DNA of 64,000 nt from Tsuneonella sediminis (lineage in GTDB: Bacteria; Pseudomonadota; Alphaproteobacteria; Sphingomonadales; Sphingomonadaceae), in NCBI RefSeq assembly GCF_051912845.1, contig NZ_JBNCBU010000003.1:124001-188000 (forward strand), given 5' to 3'. Each line of letters starts with the position of its first letter. Within the stretch, counting starts at the first letter, position 1. The position numbers and the translations under genes are program-made. Below, in pieces: positions 44,425 through 52,374 of the stretch. Below the pieces are notes generated by a model. The model was not told the DNA's origin. It did no database searches and saw only the letters and a program-made list of their open reading frames with translations.

Positions 44425-44824
44425 CGTCCAGCCCGTAAAGATAGGACGCGATGTCCGCCGCCTCGCGCCGGGTGACGGGAATGGGGGGCATCGTCGACCC
44501 GGGTATGACCGATGGCGCATCGCGGATGAAGGCGGCGAGCACGGCGGGGCGGTTCGGCAATCGACCGGCAATAAGACCGGTATCGTCGAAGCCCTTCAAC
44601 GAAGGTCCCAACTTGCCGGCAGGCCAGTCGATCCCGGGTATTTCGTGGCATGCGCCGCAGCCCGCCTCGTGTATCGCGGCAAGGCCCCGCTCCTTCGCCG
44701 CGGCGGCTGGTTCGTAACGGGTTCCGGACGGGTCCTTGCAACCGGCGAGGGCGAGGCACGACGAAAGGGCTAACACGGTCGCCGCGCGTGCGGCGATCTG
44801 ATCGCGAAATGCCGTTTGCCCCAT
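44417..44824 (-). CDS. Lipoprotein mono-heme cytochrome c
   Basis: A 135-residue class I cytochrome c with one CGACH heme site and a likely distal methionine in TMPPIPVTR. The N terminus has a lipoprotein-like signal ending LALAGC, so it is probably membrane-anchored in the periplasm. First gene of the caa3 operon, overlapping coxB. It could relay electrons between the sugar dehydrogenase or bc1 complex and the oxidase. An in-frame ATG at 44851 is an alternative start. Confidence 0.85.
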   Translation of the reverse strand: MGQTAFRDQIAARAATVLALSSCLALAGCKDPSGTRYEPAAAAKERGLAAIHEAGCGACHEIPGIDWPAGKLGPSLKGFDDTGLIAGRLPNRPAVLAAFIRDAPSVIPGSTMPPIPVTRREAADIASYLYGLDDD

Positions 44825-44861
44825 CCTGACGGGAACCGGAGAAAGCACCATACCGTTCCCA

Positions 44862-45569
44862 GTGGCGATGTCTTTTCGGCCATTCGCAAGCTTCGGGGCG
44901 ATCGCGTTCGTCGTGCTTATCCCGGCCTGCGGCCCGGCAGCGGTGGCCGATCCCTTCGACGACACAGGCGAACTGCTCGCGTTGTCCGGCGGCGATGCGG
45001 GCGCTGCCGCTGCCTGCCATACCTGCCACGGCCTCGACGGCGGAGGCGACCGCAGGCTTGTGCCGCGTATCGCAGGCCTCGACCAGGGATACCTTGTTCG
45101 CCAGCTCGGTTTCTTCGCCGATGGTCAGCGCAGGCACCCGCAAATGAGCTGGCTGGCCGGCAGACTCGATCCGCAGGAACGCCTTGCGGTGGCCGCCCAC
45201 TATTCCGCGATGCCCACGCCCGCCGATCCGGATGCCGATGGCTCGCCCCGGCCGTGCATATCGCCCTTGGTGAGCGATCTGTATCATCGGGGCGTGCCCG
45301 AACGCGGACTCAGGGCTTGTGCGTCGTGTCATGGCGAAGACGGGGCTGGCGACGGGCCTGGCAATCCCCCGCTCGCGGGACAACCGGCGCCCTATCTCGC
45401 CCGCCAGTTGCGCGATTGGCGGGAAGGGAAGCGGTATGGAGATGCGCTCGGCGTGATGCACGCCGCGGCGAGCAAGCTGCGGGAAGACGAGATCAGCCCG
45501 CTTGCGGATTATATCGCGCATGGTCCGGAGCCGTCTCGTCGTCCCGGATCTCGGGGAGAATGCCGGTAA
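44862..45569 (+). CDS. Di-heme cytochrome c (c4-like)
   Basis: A 235-residue secreted protein with two heme sites, CHTCH near residue 52 and CASCH near residue 153, each followed by the GLDGGG/GEDGAG turn and PxIAG or PPLAG segments of cytochrome c4-type domains. The signal ends near PACG, which could be a lipobox. It is divergent from the cytochrome/caa3 operon (37 bases between starts) and its last 77 bases overlap the end of the cytochrome b561 gene on the other strand. Start is GTG 44862 or ATG 44868. Confidence 0.85.
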   Translation: MAMSFRPFASFGAIAFVVLIPACGPAAVADPFDDTGELLALSGGDAGAAAACHTCHGLDGGGDRRLVPRIAGLDQGYLVRQLGFFADGQRRHPQMSWLAGRLDPQERLAVAAHYSAMPTPADPDADGSPRPCISPLVSDLYHRGVPERGLRACASCHGEDGAGDGPGNPPLAGQPAPYLARQLRDWREGKRYGDALGVMHAAASKLREDEISPLADYIAHGPEPSRRPGSRGECR

Positions 45570-46143
45570 CCACGTCGTCGCGATCCCAGAAATGGTGCTT
45601 GAGCGCAGCGCCGACGTGAAGGGGCACCAGCAGGGTAAGCCCCACGATGCCCCAGAGGTGGACGCTTTCGGCCCAGTCCAGCACGTGGAACTGCCATGCG
45701 GGTGACATGGTGTGGAAAGGAACCGGAGGCAGCGGGACAACACCGGCGATGCGAAGCGGCTGAACCGGCTGGATCGCGGACCACATCGCCCAGCCGCTCA
45801 ACGGGAGCAGGGCGAAAAGGCCGTAGAAGAGGACATGGGTGGCATGGGCTGCGGACGATTGCCATCCGGGAGCATCCGCATCGTTGATCGGATCCGGGAC
45901 GAACAGTCGCCAGGCGAACCGCAGGATCGCCAGGAGAAGGATGGTCAGGCCGATTTCGCTGTGGAGCGCATAGGCGGCAAGCTTGTCTCCGCCGACGGGG
46001 GCGCGCGACATGCTCCACCCCGAAACCAGCTGGAACAGCACCAGTGCGGCCATGACCCAGTGAAACCACACGCCGACAGGCGAGTACTTGCCTTCACGCG
46101 TGTAGCTGATCGCCCATGCGCGTACATGATCGTGCAGTTTCAT
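45493..46143 (-). CDS. Cytochrome b561 family protein
   Basis: A 216-residue di-heme membrane cytochrome b with about four to five spans. Candidate heme-ligating histidines occur in GVWFHWVMAALV, ALHSEIGLTI, AAHATHVLFY and VHLWGIVGL...PLHVGAALKHHFW. These proteins pass electrons from the quinone pool or accept them from periplasmic donors. The ATG at 46143 overlaps by 4 bases with the preceding CtaG gene. Its 3' end overlaps the di-heme cytochrome gene antisense. Confidence 0.85.
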   Translation of the reverse strand: MKLHDHVRAWAISYTREGKYSPVGVWFHWVMAALVLFQLVSGWSMSRAPVGGDKLAAYALHSEIGLTILLLAILRFAWRLFVPDPINDADAPGWQSSAAHATHVLFYGLFALLPLSGWAMWSAIQPVQPLRIAGVVPLPPVPFHTMSPAWQFHVLDWAESVHLWGIVGLTLLVPLHVGAALKHHFWDRDDVVTGILPEIRDDETAPDHARYNPQAG

Positions 46144-46859
46144 GCCGGGGCCCGCCGCCCTGTCGCCCGATAGACGACGACGAGGGCGATCAGCAAATAG
46201 ACGAGGCTCGCCGGCGCCCACATCACGATGCCCGCAACCTGCTGATCCTCAAGCGGGGTGAACCCCCACCGCTGCACGGTCAGCCAGTGCGGCGCGTAGA
46301 ACGCGCGCGGCGCGAACGTCAGCAAGGCGCCAAGCGTACCCATGGCGACCATCGTGGCGAGCAGGGCGAGCACCGCCGCGGGCGCGGACGCGCGCACGAC
46401 TTTCGCCCACCAGATCGCGGCCGTGCCCGCGAGGCTTGCCTGCATTGCCCAGAACGCGGCATCGCTGCTCATCGCCGTCTCGTAAAGCGGTGGCGCGTGC
46501 CACAGCCAGAACACCAGCGCATGGACCGCCGTCCACAGCGGGAGGCTGCCGGCAATCCTCCGCCGTTCGAGCCGGACAGCCGCCACCAGCAGCGGGGCGA
46601 GCACCGACACGAGAACGACATCGTGGATCACCCGGACCGTGAACAGGGCAGATCCCAGCGCGCAGAACGGACTGACGAAAACGAATGCGAAGATGGCCAC
46701 GGCGGCGAATGCTGGTCGCCGGCGAAGCCCGCCCCGCAAGAGGAAGACCGCACAGAGCGAACCGGCGATGACAAACAGCAATTCGGGTGCGAGGTTCCAG
46801 TGGCCCAGCCATCCCTGCGGGTGGGGTGCCTCTCCGCAGTACGGCAACCATTCTCGCAT
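46140..46859 (-). CDS. ctaG: Cytochrome c oxidase assembly factor CtaG (caa3 type)
   Basis: A 239-residue protein with about seven membrane spans, related to the caa3_CtaG family that helps deliver copper or assemble caa3-type oxidases. Recognisable segments are HDVVLVSVLAPLLVA, FWLWHAPPLYE and the late DQQVAGIVMWAPA. ATG 46859 has GGGGGAG about 10 bases upstream; an in-frame ATG at 46883 is possible. It is coupled to the b561 gene and matches the nearby caa3 oxidase genes. Confidence 0.85.
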   Translation of the reverse strand: MREWLPYCGEAPHPQGWLGHWNLAPELLFVIAGSLCAVFLLRGGLRRRPAFAAVAIFAFVFVSPFCALGSALFTVRVIHDVVLVSVLAPLLVAAVRLERRRIAGSLPLWTAVHALVFWLWHAPPLYETAMSSDAAFWAMQASLAGTAAIWWAKVVRASAPAAVLALLATMVAMGTLGALLTFAPRAFYAPHWLTVQRWGFTPLEDQQVAGIVMWAPASLVYLLIALVVVYRATGRRAPA

Positions 46860-46996
46860 AGCGGCAGGACTCCCCCGGGCCATTCTTCTCTAGAATGTGC
46901 CGTACCGGGATAGGGTTCCGGCAAGTCGCCCCGAACCGAGGGCCTGGTCAGGCGCCTACAGGCCCCAAGACAGGGGCGCTTCAAGATGTTCTGCCG

Positions 46997-48121
46997 CTAG
47001 GACGTCACCCCGAAATACAGCGCGCCGCAAGCGGCAAGAAAGCTCGCCAGCGTCGCGCACGCGACCGGAGTCGCCGCACGCCAGCCAAGCTGCATGATCC
47101 GGGCCATGTCCGATCGCATGGCGGTGGCGATCACCGCCAGGAGCAGCAGGGTCTTCGAGGCGATCATCATCGCTCCCTGGACGGACGCGGGAACCACCCC
47201 GGTGCTGTTGACCGCCACGAGCAGCACGAAGCCGGCGATGAACCAGGGCACCGCGATGCGCCGCCACACGGGCCGATGGGCCTCGCTCGACGAATTGCCG
47301 ATCCACAGCGCAACGAGGATCATTACGGGTCCCAGCATTGCGACTCGCGAGAGCTTGATGATCGTGGCTTCGGCTCCGGCCGCGTCCGAATAGGTGAACC
47401 CTCCGCCGATGGCCTGGGCTACATCGTGGATCGATGCGCCGATCAGGAAGCCCGCCTGGCTGTCGGTAAGACCGATCTCGCCCGCGATCGCGGGGTAGAG
47501 CGACATCGCGAGCGCACTGGCGAGGCTGACCCCTACGAGGGTGAGCGCGAATTGCGCCTGGCTCAATCGGTCGCGACCGATGATCCCGTAAAGCGCCAGC
47601 GCCGCGCTTGCCCCGCAGATCGCGGTCGCTCCGCCGGCGAGGATCCCGGCGTAGCGCGACTGGCCCGATATCGCCGCGCCTCCCACCCCGGCGGCGAAGG
47701 CAAGCCCCATGATCGCGACGAGTGCCGCAAACGGCCAGGGTCCGATGTCCATCACCTGTGCGAAGGTGACCTGGAGGCCGAGTGCGACGATCCCCCACCG
47801 CAGGCAGGTCCTGCTTGCGAAGTCGAGACCGGCGTGCGTCGACTGCTCGCGCGCGACGAAGTTGAGCGCCAATCCGATCAGAAGGCCAAGCAGAATGATC
47901 GGAAATCCGTAGTGCTCGGCAAGCCAGGCCGATGTCCCGGCCGCGACCCCGACGATGGCGAAACCCGGCAGAAAGCGCGTGATCGCGGCCCATCGCGGCG
48001 CTTCGACTGCGACGACCGGTGCCGTTTCGGCGAGATAGATCTCGCCGAAGAGGTCGCCCGCATAGGGCAGTTCGTCCTTCCCGGTCGAACCCCGATAGCC
48101 AGAATTGTCCGACGGTGTCAT
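46997..48121 (-). CDS. YeiH/UPF0324 family putative sulfate exporter
   Basis: A 374-residue membrane protein with about 10 spans, preceded by a 45-residue cytosolic stretch. The family hallmarks IILLGLLIGLALNF, GGATAICGASAALA and GASIHDVAQAIGG are present. Members are commonly annotated as putative sulfate exporters, though few have been tested. It is divergent from an MFS gene (80 bases between) and 4 kb from the sulfoquinovose-type operon, where sulfite or sulfate release would be needed. That link is inference. Confidence 0.82.
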   Translation of the reverse strand: MTPSDNSGYRGSTGKDELPYAGDLFGEIYLAETAPVVAVEAPRWAAITRFLPGFAIVGVAAGTSAWLAEHYGFPIILLGLLIGLALNFVAREQSTHAGLDFASRTCLRWGIVALGLQVTFAQVMDIGPWPFAALVAIMGLAFAAGVGGAAISGQSRYAGILAGGATAICGASAALALYGIIGRDRLSQAQFALTLVGVSLASALAMSLYPAIAGEIGLTDSQAGFLIGASIHDVAQAIGGGFTYSDAAGAEATIIKLSRVAMLGPVMILVALWIGNSSSEAHRPVWRRIAVPWFIAGFVLLVAVNSTGVVPASVQGAMMIASKTLLLLAVIATAMRSDMARIMQLGWRAATPVACATLASFLAACGALYFGVTS

Positions 48122-48201
48122 ATAGTGCTTTCCTTAGGCGGAGAGACGGCTATCGTGCAAGAGCGACGCGCCGGCAATGGCGGGGTCAGGGAGAAGGGCG
48201 G

Positions 48202-49488
48202 ATGACTGACAGCACGGGCGCGATTGTCGATCCGGTCCGGAACGCCGATCGCGAGGCGTCCGACCGCGCGCTTGCTCGAACCCGTAACTGGCTCATCGCG
48301 CTGCTCTTCTTCGGCACCATCATCAATTACGTCGACCGCCAGGTGCTGGCATTGCTCAAGCCGACAATCTCCGCCGAGTATGGGTGGGGCGATGCCGAGT
48401 TCGCGCACTTTGCGTCGGCAAGCCAGCTGGCCGCGGCGGCCGCTTTGCTGTTCGTCGGCTGGATCATCGACCGGTTCGGGGTCAAGCTGGCCTACGGGGC
48501 CGCGGTCGTCTGCTGGTCGGTGGCCGGAATGGCCCACGCGGTCGCGTCGACCGTTTCGCAATTCGTTACCGCGCGGGTGACGCTCGTCGCTTTCGAAGCG
48601 GTCAACACGCCTGCCGCGGTCAAGGCCGCGGCCGAATATCTGCCGATCCGTCAGCGGGCGATGGCCCTGGGTATCGTCAACACGGCGCCCAACATCGGCA
48701 ATATCCTCGCCCCGCTGACAGTGGTGCCGTTCGCGGTGGCGTTTGGCTGGAAGGCGGCCTTCATCGTCACGGGCGCTCTCGGCTTCGTCTGGCTGGCGGG
48801 CTGGATCTACGGCACGCGCCGCCTGCGCCCATTGCCGCGCGCGGCTGTGGCGGAAGGAACACCCGTTCGTTCGTCTTATGGCGAGGCGCTGTCCGACCGC
48901 AAGACCTGGGCGATCGCGGGCGCCAAGGCGATCACCGACATGTTCTGGTGGTTCTTCACGTTCTGGCTGCCCGATCTGTTCAACAAGGTGTTCAACCTGT
49001 CGCAGTCCGAACTTGTCGGGCCAACGGCGCTGGCCTTCACCATGGCCGCGGCGGGTGCGCTGACGGCGGGACGGCTGTTCGGCGTGCTGCTCGGCAAGGG
49101 GCGATCGGTGAACGCCGCGCGCAAGAGCGGGATGCTGCTGTTCGGGCTGGCCGTGCTGCCGATCCCGCTGGCGCTGTCGGTCGACAGCGCGTGGACGGCA
49201 GCGGCGATCATCGGGCTGGGCCTGTTCGCGCACCAGGGCTTTGCGACCAACATCTTCGGCTTTGCGGCGGATGCGATTCCGGCGCGCCGAGTGGCGACGG
49301 TGATGGCGATCGGCGCGATCGCCGGCAACGTCGCGGGCTTCGGCATCCAGGAAGTGACCGGCGTGCTGCTGACCTCGGGCGTCGGGTACGCACCGCTGTT
49401 CTGGGCGGCGGCGGTCGCCTACCTCGCCGCGCTGGCATGGATCCATGTCCTCGTGCCCCGGATCGTCGCCGAGGACGAAGAGGCATAG
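48202..49488 (+). CDS. MFS transporter, anion:cation symporter-like
   Basis: A 428-residue carrier with 12 predicted spans; the INYVDRQVLALLKPTI first helix and WFFTFWLPDLFNKVFNLS segment match the ACS family (ExuT, GarP and related), which import sugar acids and other organic anions. GGAGAAGGGCGG directly precedes ATG 48202. Possible substrate by context is an anionic sugar such as sulfoquinovose or its glyceride, but it is separated from that operon by csaA and the TonB receptor. Substrate remains unproven. Confidence 0.85.
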   Translation: MTDSTGAIVDPVRNADREASDRALARTRNWLIALLFFGTIINYVDRQVLALLKPTISAEYGWGDAEFAHFASASQLAAAAALLFVGWIIDRFGVKLAYGAAVVCWSVAGMAHAVASTVSQFVTARVTLVAFEAVNTPAAVKAAAEYLPIRQRAMALGIVNTAPNIGNILAPLTVVPFAVAFGWKAAFIVTGALGFVWLAGWIYGTRRLRPLPRAAVAEGTPVRSSYGEALSDRKTWAIAGAKAITDMFWWFFTFWLPDLFNKVFNLSQSELVGPTALAFTMAAAGALTAGRLFGVLLGKGRSVNAARKSGMLLFGLAVLPIPLALSVDSAWTAAAIIGLGLFAHQGFATNIFGFAADAIPARRVATVMAIGAIAGNVAGFGIQEVTGVLLTSGVGYAPLFWAAAVAYLAALAWIHVLVPRIVAEDEEA

Positions 49489-49529
49489 ATCGTCCTTCGT
49501 TCGAACTGCGGCGTGCGTTACAAGCGCGA

Positions 49530-49901
49530 ATGCACCTCTTTCACGACGCCAGCGCGCCTCCGGCCGACGAGATAGGCTTCGACGATTTTCTACGCGTCGA
49601 TATCCGCGTCGGCCGGATCGTATCGGCCGATCCGTTTCCGCAGGCGCGCAAGCCTGCCTACATCCTGTCGATCGACTTCGGGCCGGGGGTGGGGCTGCGC
49701 AAGTCTTCGGCCCAGATCTGCGCCCGCTACTCCCTCGACGATTTGCCCGGCCGGCTCGTGGCGGCGGTCGTCAACTTCCCCCCGCGGCAGATCGGCCACG
49801 TCATGTCCGAGGTGCTCACCGTGGGCTTTGCCGACGCCGAGGGTGAGGTGATCCTGTTCGCGCCCGACCGCGACGTGCCCCTCGGCTCGCGCCTGTTCTA
49901 G
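49530..49901 (+). CDS. csaA: tRNA-binding protein CsaA-like
   Basis: A 123-residue OB-fold protein of the EMAPII/Arc1p type: DFLRVDIRVGRIV near residue 20, then QARKPAYILSIDFG and a GHVMSEVLTVGF strand. Bacterial CsaA binds tRNA and has chaperone-like activity linked to secretion. It starts 41 bases after the MFS gene with no strong ribosome site seen, and ends at a bidirectional hairpin. Confidence 0.88.
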   Translation: MHLFHDASAPPADEIGFDDFLRVDIRVGRIVSADPFPQARKPAYILSIDFGPGVGLRKSSAQICARYSLDDLPGRLVAAVVNFPPRQIGHVMSEVLTVGFADAEGEVILFAPDRDVPLGSRLF

Positions 49902-49907
49902 ACACGG

Positions 49908-49941
49908 GAACGGCCGCAGAGGTCCTCCTCCGCGGCCGTTC
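49908..49941. terminator. Bidirectional terminator hairpin
   Basis: GAACGGCCGC at 49908-49917 pairs perfectly with GCGGCCGTTC at 49932-49941, a 10-base GC-rich stem with a 14-base loop. It lies between the convergent csaA and TonB-receptor genes and could serve both. No long T run follows on either side. Confidence 0.65.
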
Positions 49942-49968
49942 GCTTACCCGACCCGTCGGGCTTTCTCC

Positions 49969-52305
49969 TTACCTGAGGCGCGCGCGCAGGCTCACCCCGA
50001 AATAGCGGTCCGCATCGCGCGGGATCTGCAGCCGCTGGCCGTTGCTGACGTTGAGCAGCGCGTAGCTCTGGTCGGTTATGTTGCGCGCGTGGAACGTCAA
50101 CCGGAACCGGTCATCCGCATCGGAAAACCCGATCGAGGCATTCCAGATGCCGTAGGGATCGATCGGACCCTGTTCGCCGAGATCGGAGAACTGCTTGCTC
50201 ACGTGGCGGAAATCGGTGTCGAGGTAAAGCCGCGCCACGCCCAGATCGGCCTCGTAGCTGCCGCCCAGCGTGTAGACGAACTTGGGCGCCAGCGGCAGCT
50301 GTGTGCCGTTGCGCGCATCCGGCGCGTTCGTGGCCGGGTTCGGGTTGAACCGCTTGACGAAGGCGTCGGCGTAGGCCGCGCTCGCCCGCAGCGTCAGCCC
50401 GTCGACCGGGACCGCCAGCAGATCGGCCTCGAACCCCTGCGACTTGACGGTGCCCGCGTTGGTCAGGTTGGTCACAACCGCACCGTTCAGGGTGATGAAG
50501 TTGTTCGCCTGGAACCCGTCGTATTCCACCGTGAAGGCCGCGACGTTGAACTGGACCCGGTTGTCGAGGAACTGGGTCTTGGCACCCACCTCGAACGCGT
50601 TGGAGGTTTCCTCGTCGATCGGAACGGCGTTGATCGGACGGGTGTGATTGAAGAAGACGTTGAACGCGGGTCCCTTGTAGCCGCGAGTATAGCTGCCATA
50701 GAGCATGACATCGTCGCTCGGGGTAACCTGCACGACGGCCTTGCCCGACAGGTTGCCGTTGTCGCTGTTACCGGTCGAGGTATTGGTGCCGTTGCCTCCC
50801 GCCGCGATCGTCCCTCCGGCCGGATTGCCGGACACGCCGGGGCCGGTTGCAGGCAGCCCCGTGGCCGCATTGACGCCTGGCGCGCGGGTGTGAACGTAGG
50901 TCAGTTCATCCCAGGTGTAGCGCAGGCCGCCCGTGAACGCGATCAGGTCGCTGAGGCGCCAGGTCGCCTGTCCGAACACGGCGAAGTTGGACGACCCGAC
51001 GTCGCTGTTCGACGTTGCCGTGGGGAACAACGTGTTGACGGTGTCGGCCACGTTGCAGGGACGCGCACCGCTCGGAGCGGTGGGTAGCGTCGTGTTCGAA
51101 CAGGTGATGTCGCGCCGGGTGAAGGTCTGCGTGTTGTCCGAATGCCAGGCGAACGCGCCGACCTGGTAGAAGAACGGCAGCGCCGGGTCCGAGGCTACCC
51201 GCGCCTCGACCGAGAGCTGCTGGGTGGTGACCAGCCCCGTGTCGTGAAGTTCGGCCGTGCCGACGATTGCGCGGGGGAGGAAGTCGCCTTCGCGGATCTC
51301 GGTGTTCTTCCAGTTGCGATAGCCGCCCACCACGCTGAGCGTGTGGGTGTCGGTCAGATCGAGGTCGCCCGACAGCGTCAGGCTCCACTGGGTGTCCTTG
51401 GTCTGCGTGACCAGGTTGTGGTTGACGAAGCGCTGGTCGAGACCCTGGGCGACGCCGCCCGGGAGGCCGAGCTCGGCATCGAGCACCGCGCCGCGGCTGA
51501 CGGTCGTGATATCCGCGCAGCAGTCGTCATCGGCGCGGAAGTAGTCGGCGATGAACCGCAGGTTCGCAATTGCACCGTCGTAGTCGATGATGCCGCGCGC
51601 GCCGTAGTGCTCGTAGCCGTTGACCTTGTTTTCCCGGCCGCCGAAGACATTTGTGATGTTGCCGTCGTAGTTGCCGTAGAAGCCGGTCACGCGGGCGGAC
51701 AGGTCTGTGCCGAGCGGGCCGGAGAGCGAACCGCGCAAACGGTACTCGTCGCCCTCGTAATACTCGGCGCGCGCCTCGGCCTCGAGGCTGTCTGTGCCGC
51801 CCTTCGAGACGATGTTGACGAGGCCGGCGCTTGCGTTCTTGCCGAACAGGGTCCCTTGGGGGCCGCGCAGGACTTCGATCCGCTCTGCGTCGACGAGGTC
51901 CATGAAAGCCTGGCCCGAACGGCTGAGCACGACGCCATCGACCACGGTCGAAACGCTCGGCTCGGCGGCGATGGAAAACGTTATGGTGCCGACGCCGCGC
52001 ATGACGATTGCGCTGTTGGCGCTGGTCGTGCCCTTGCGGAAAGTGACCGAGGGAACGAGCTGGGTCAGACCCTCGAGGCTGGTCGTGCCGGTCTGCTCGA
52101 GCCGGTCGCCGGTCAGCGCGGTGATCGCAATCGGCACGTCCTGGACGTTTTCCGCGACCTTGTTGGCGGTAACGATGATCTCCTGGATGCCGCCGTCGTC
52201 GGCGGGTGCGGCGGCATCCTGCGCGAGCGCGGGCGAAGCAACTGCGAACGCAACAACGCTGCCCGACAGCGCGAGCGCGCGGACACGGTTCCCGGCACGG
52301 ATCAT
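49969..52305 (-). CDS. TonB-dependent outer membrane receptor
   Basis: A 778-residue active transporter of the outer membrane. A signal peptide ending ALAQ leads to a TonB-box-like IQEIIVTA, a plug domain (about residues 45-165; VMRGVG, VDGVVL, IEVLRGPQGTLFGKNASAG) and a 22-strand barrel ending YFGVSLRARLR. Cysteines in a loop (DDCCADIT) and near CSNTTLPTAPSGARPCN are notable. Its ATG is 135 bases from the GH31 operon's likely start and divergent, so the LacI regulator may control both. In sphingomonads such receptors import large or charged sugars as well as siderophores. Confidence 0.92.
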   Translation of the reverse strand: MIRAGNRVRALALSGSVVAFAVASPALAQDAAAPADDGGIQEIIVTANKVAENVQDVPIAITALTGDRLEQTGTTSLEGLTQLVPSVTFRKGTTSANSAIVMRGVGTITFSIAAEPSVSTVVDGVVLSRSGQAFMDLVDAERIEVLRGPQGTLFGKNASAGLVNIVSKGGTDSLEAEARAEYYEGDEYRLRGSLSGPLGTDLSARVTGFYGNYDGNITNVFGGRENKVNGYEHYGARGIIDYDGAIANLRFIADYFRADDDCCADITTVSRGAVLDAELGLPGGVAQGLDQRFVNHNLVTQTKDTQWSLTLSGDLDLTDTHTLSVVGGYRNWKNTEIREGDFLPRAIVGTAELHDTGLVTTQQLSVEARVASDPALPFFYQVGAFAWHSDNTQTFTRRDITCSNTTLPTAPSGARPCNVADTVNTLFPTATSNSDVGSSNFAVFGQATWRLSDLIAFTGGLRYTWDELTYVHTRAPGVNAATGLPATGPGVSGNPAGGTIAAGGNGTNTSTGNSDNGNLSGKAVVQVTPSDDVMLYGSYTRGYKGPAFNVFFNHTRPINAVPIDEETSNAFEVGAKTQFLDNRVQFNVAAFTVEYDGFQANNFITLNGAVVTNLTNAGTVKSQGFEADLLAVPVDGLTLRASAAYADAFVKRFNPNPATNAPDARNGTQLPLAPKFVYTLGGSYEADLGVARLYLDTDFRHVSKQFSDLGEQGPIDPYGIWNASIGFSDADDRFRLTFHARNITDQSYALLNVSNGQRLQIPRDADRYFGVSLRARLR

Positions 52306-52374
52306 GAAACTCTCCCTTCCAAAGCGTCTTTTCGTTGCGCTTGAATTGCGCGCATTGTCCCGATATGTCAAGCG
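52306..52374. promoter_or_regulatory. Divergent control region between TonB receptor and GH31 operon
   Basis: On the minus strand, TTGACA (52371-52366) could be the -35 of the receptor gene, though the -10 is weak. The 8-base palindrome TGCGCGCA at 52347-52354, with a further symmetric A/T pair at 52345 and 52356, has the CG-centred symmetry common in LacI-family operators and is the best candidate operator by eye. The ribosome site of the receptor (GGGAGAG) lies just beside its ATG. Confidence 0.3.
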
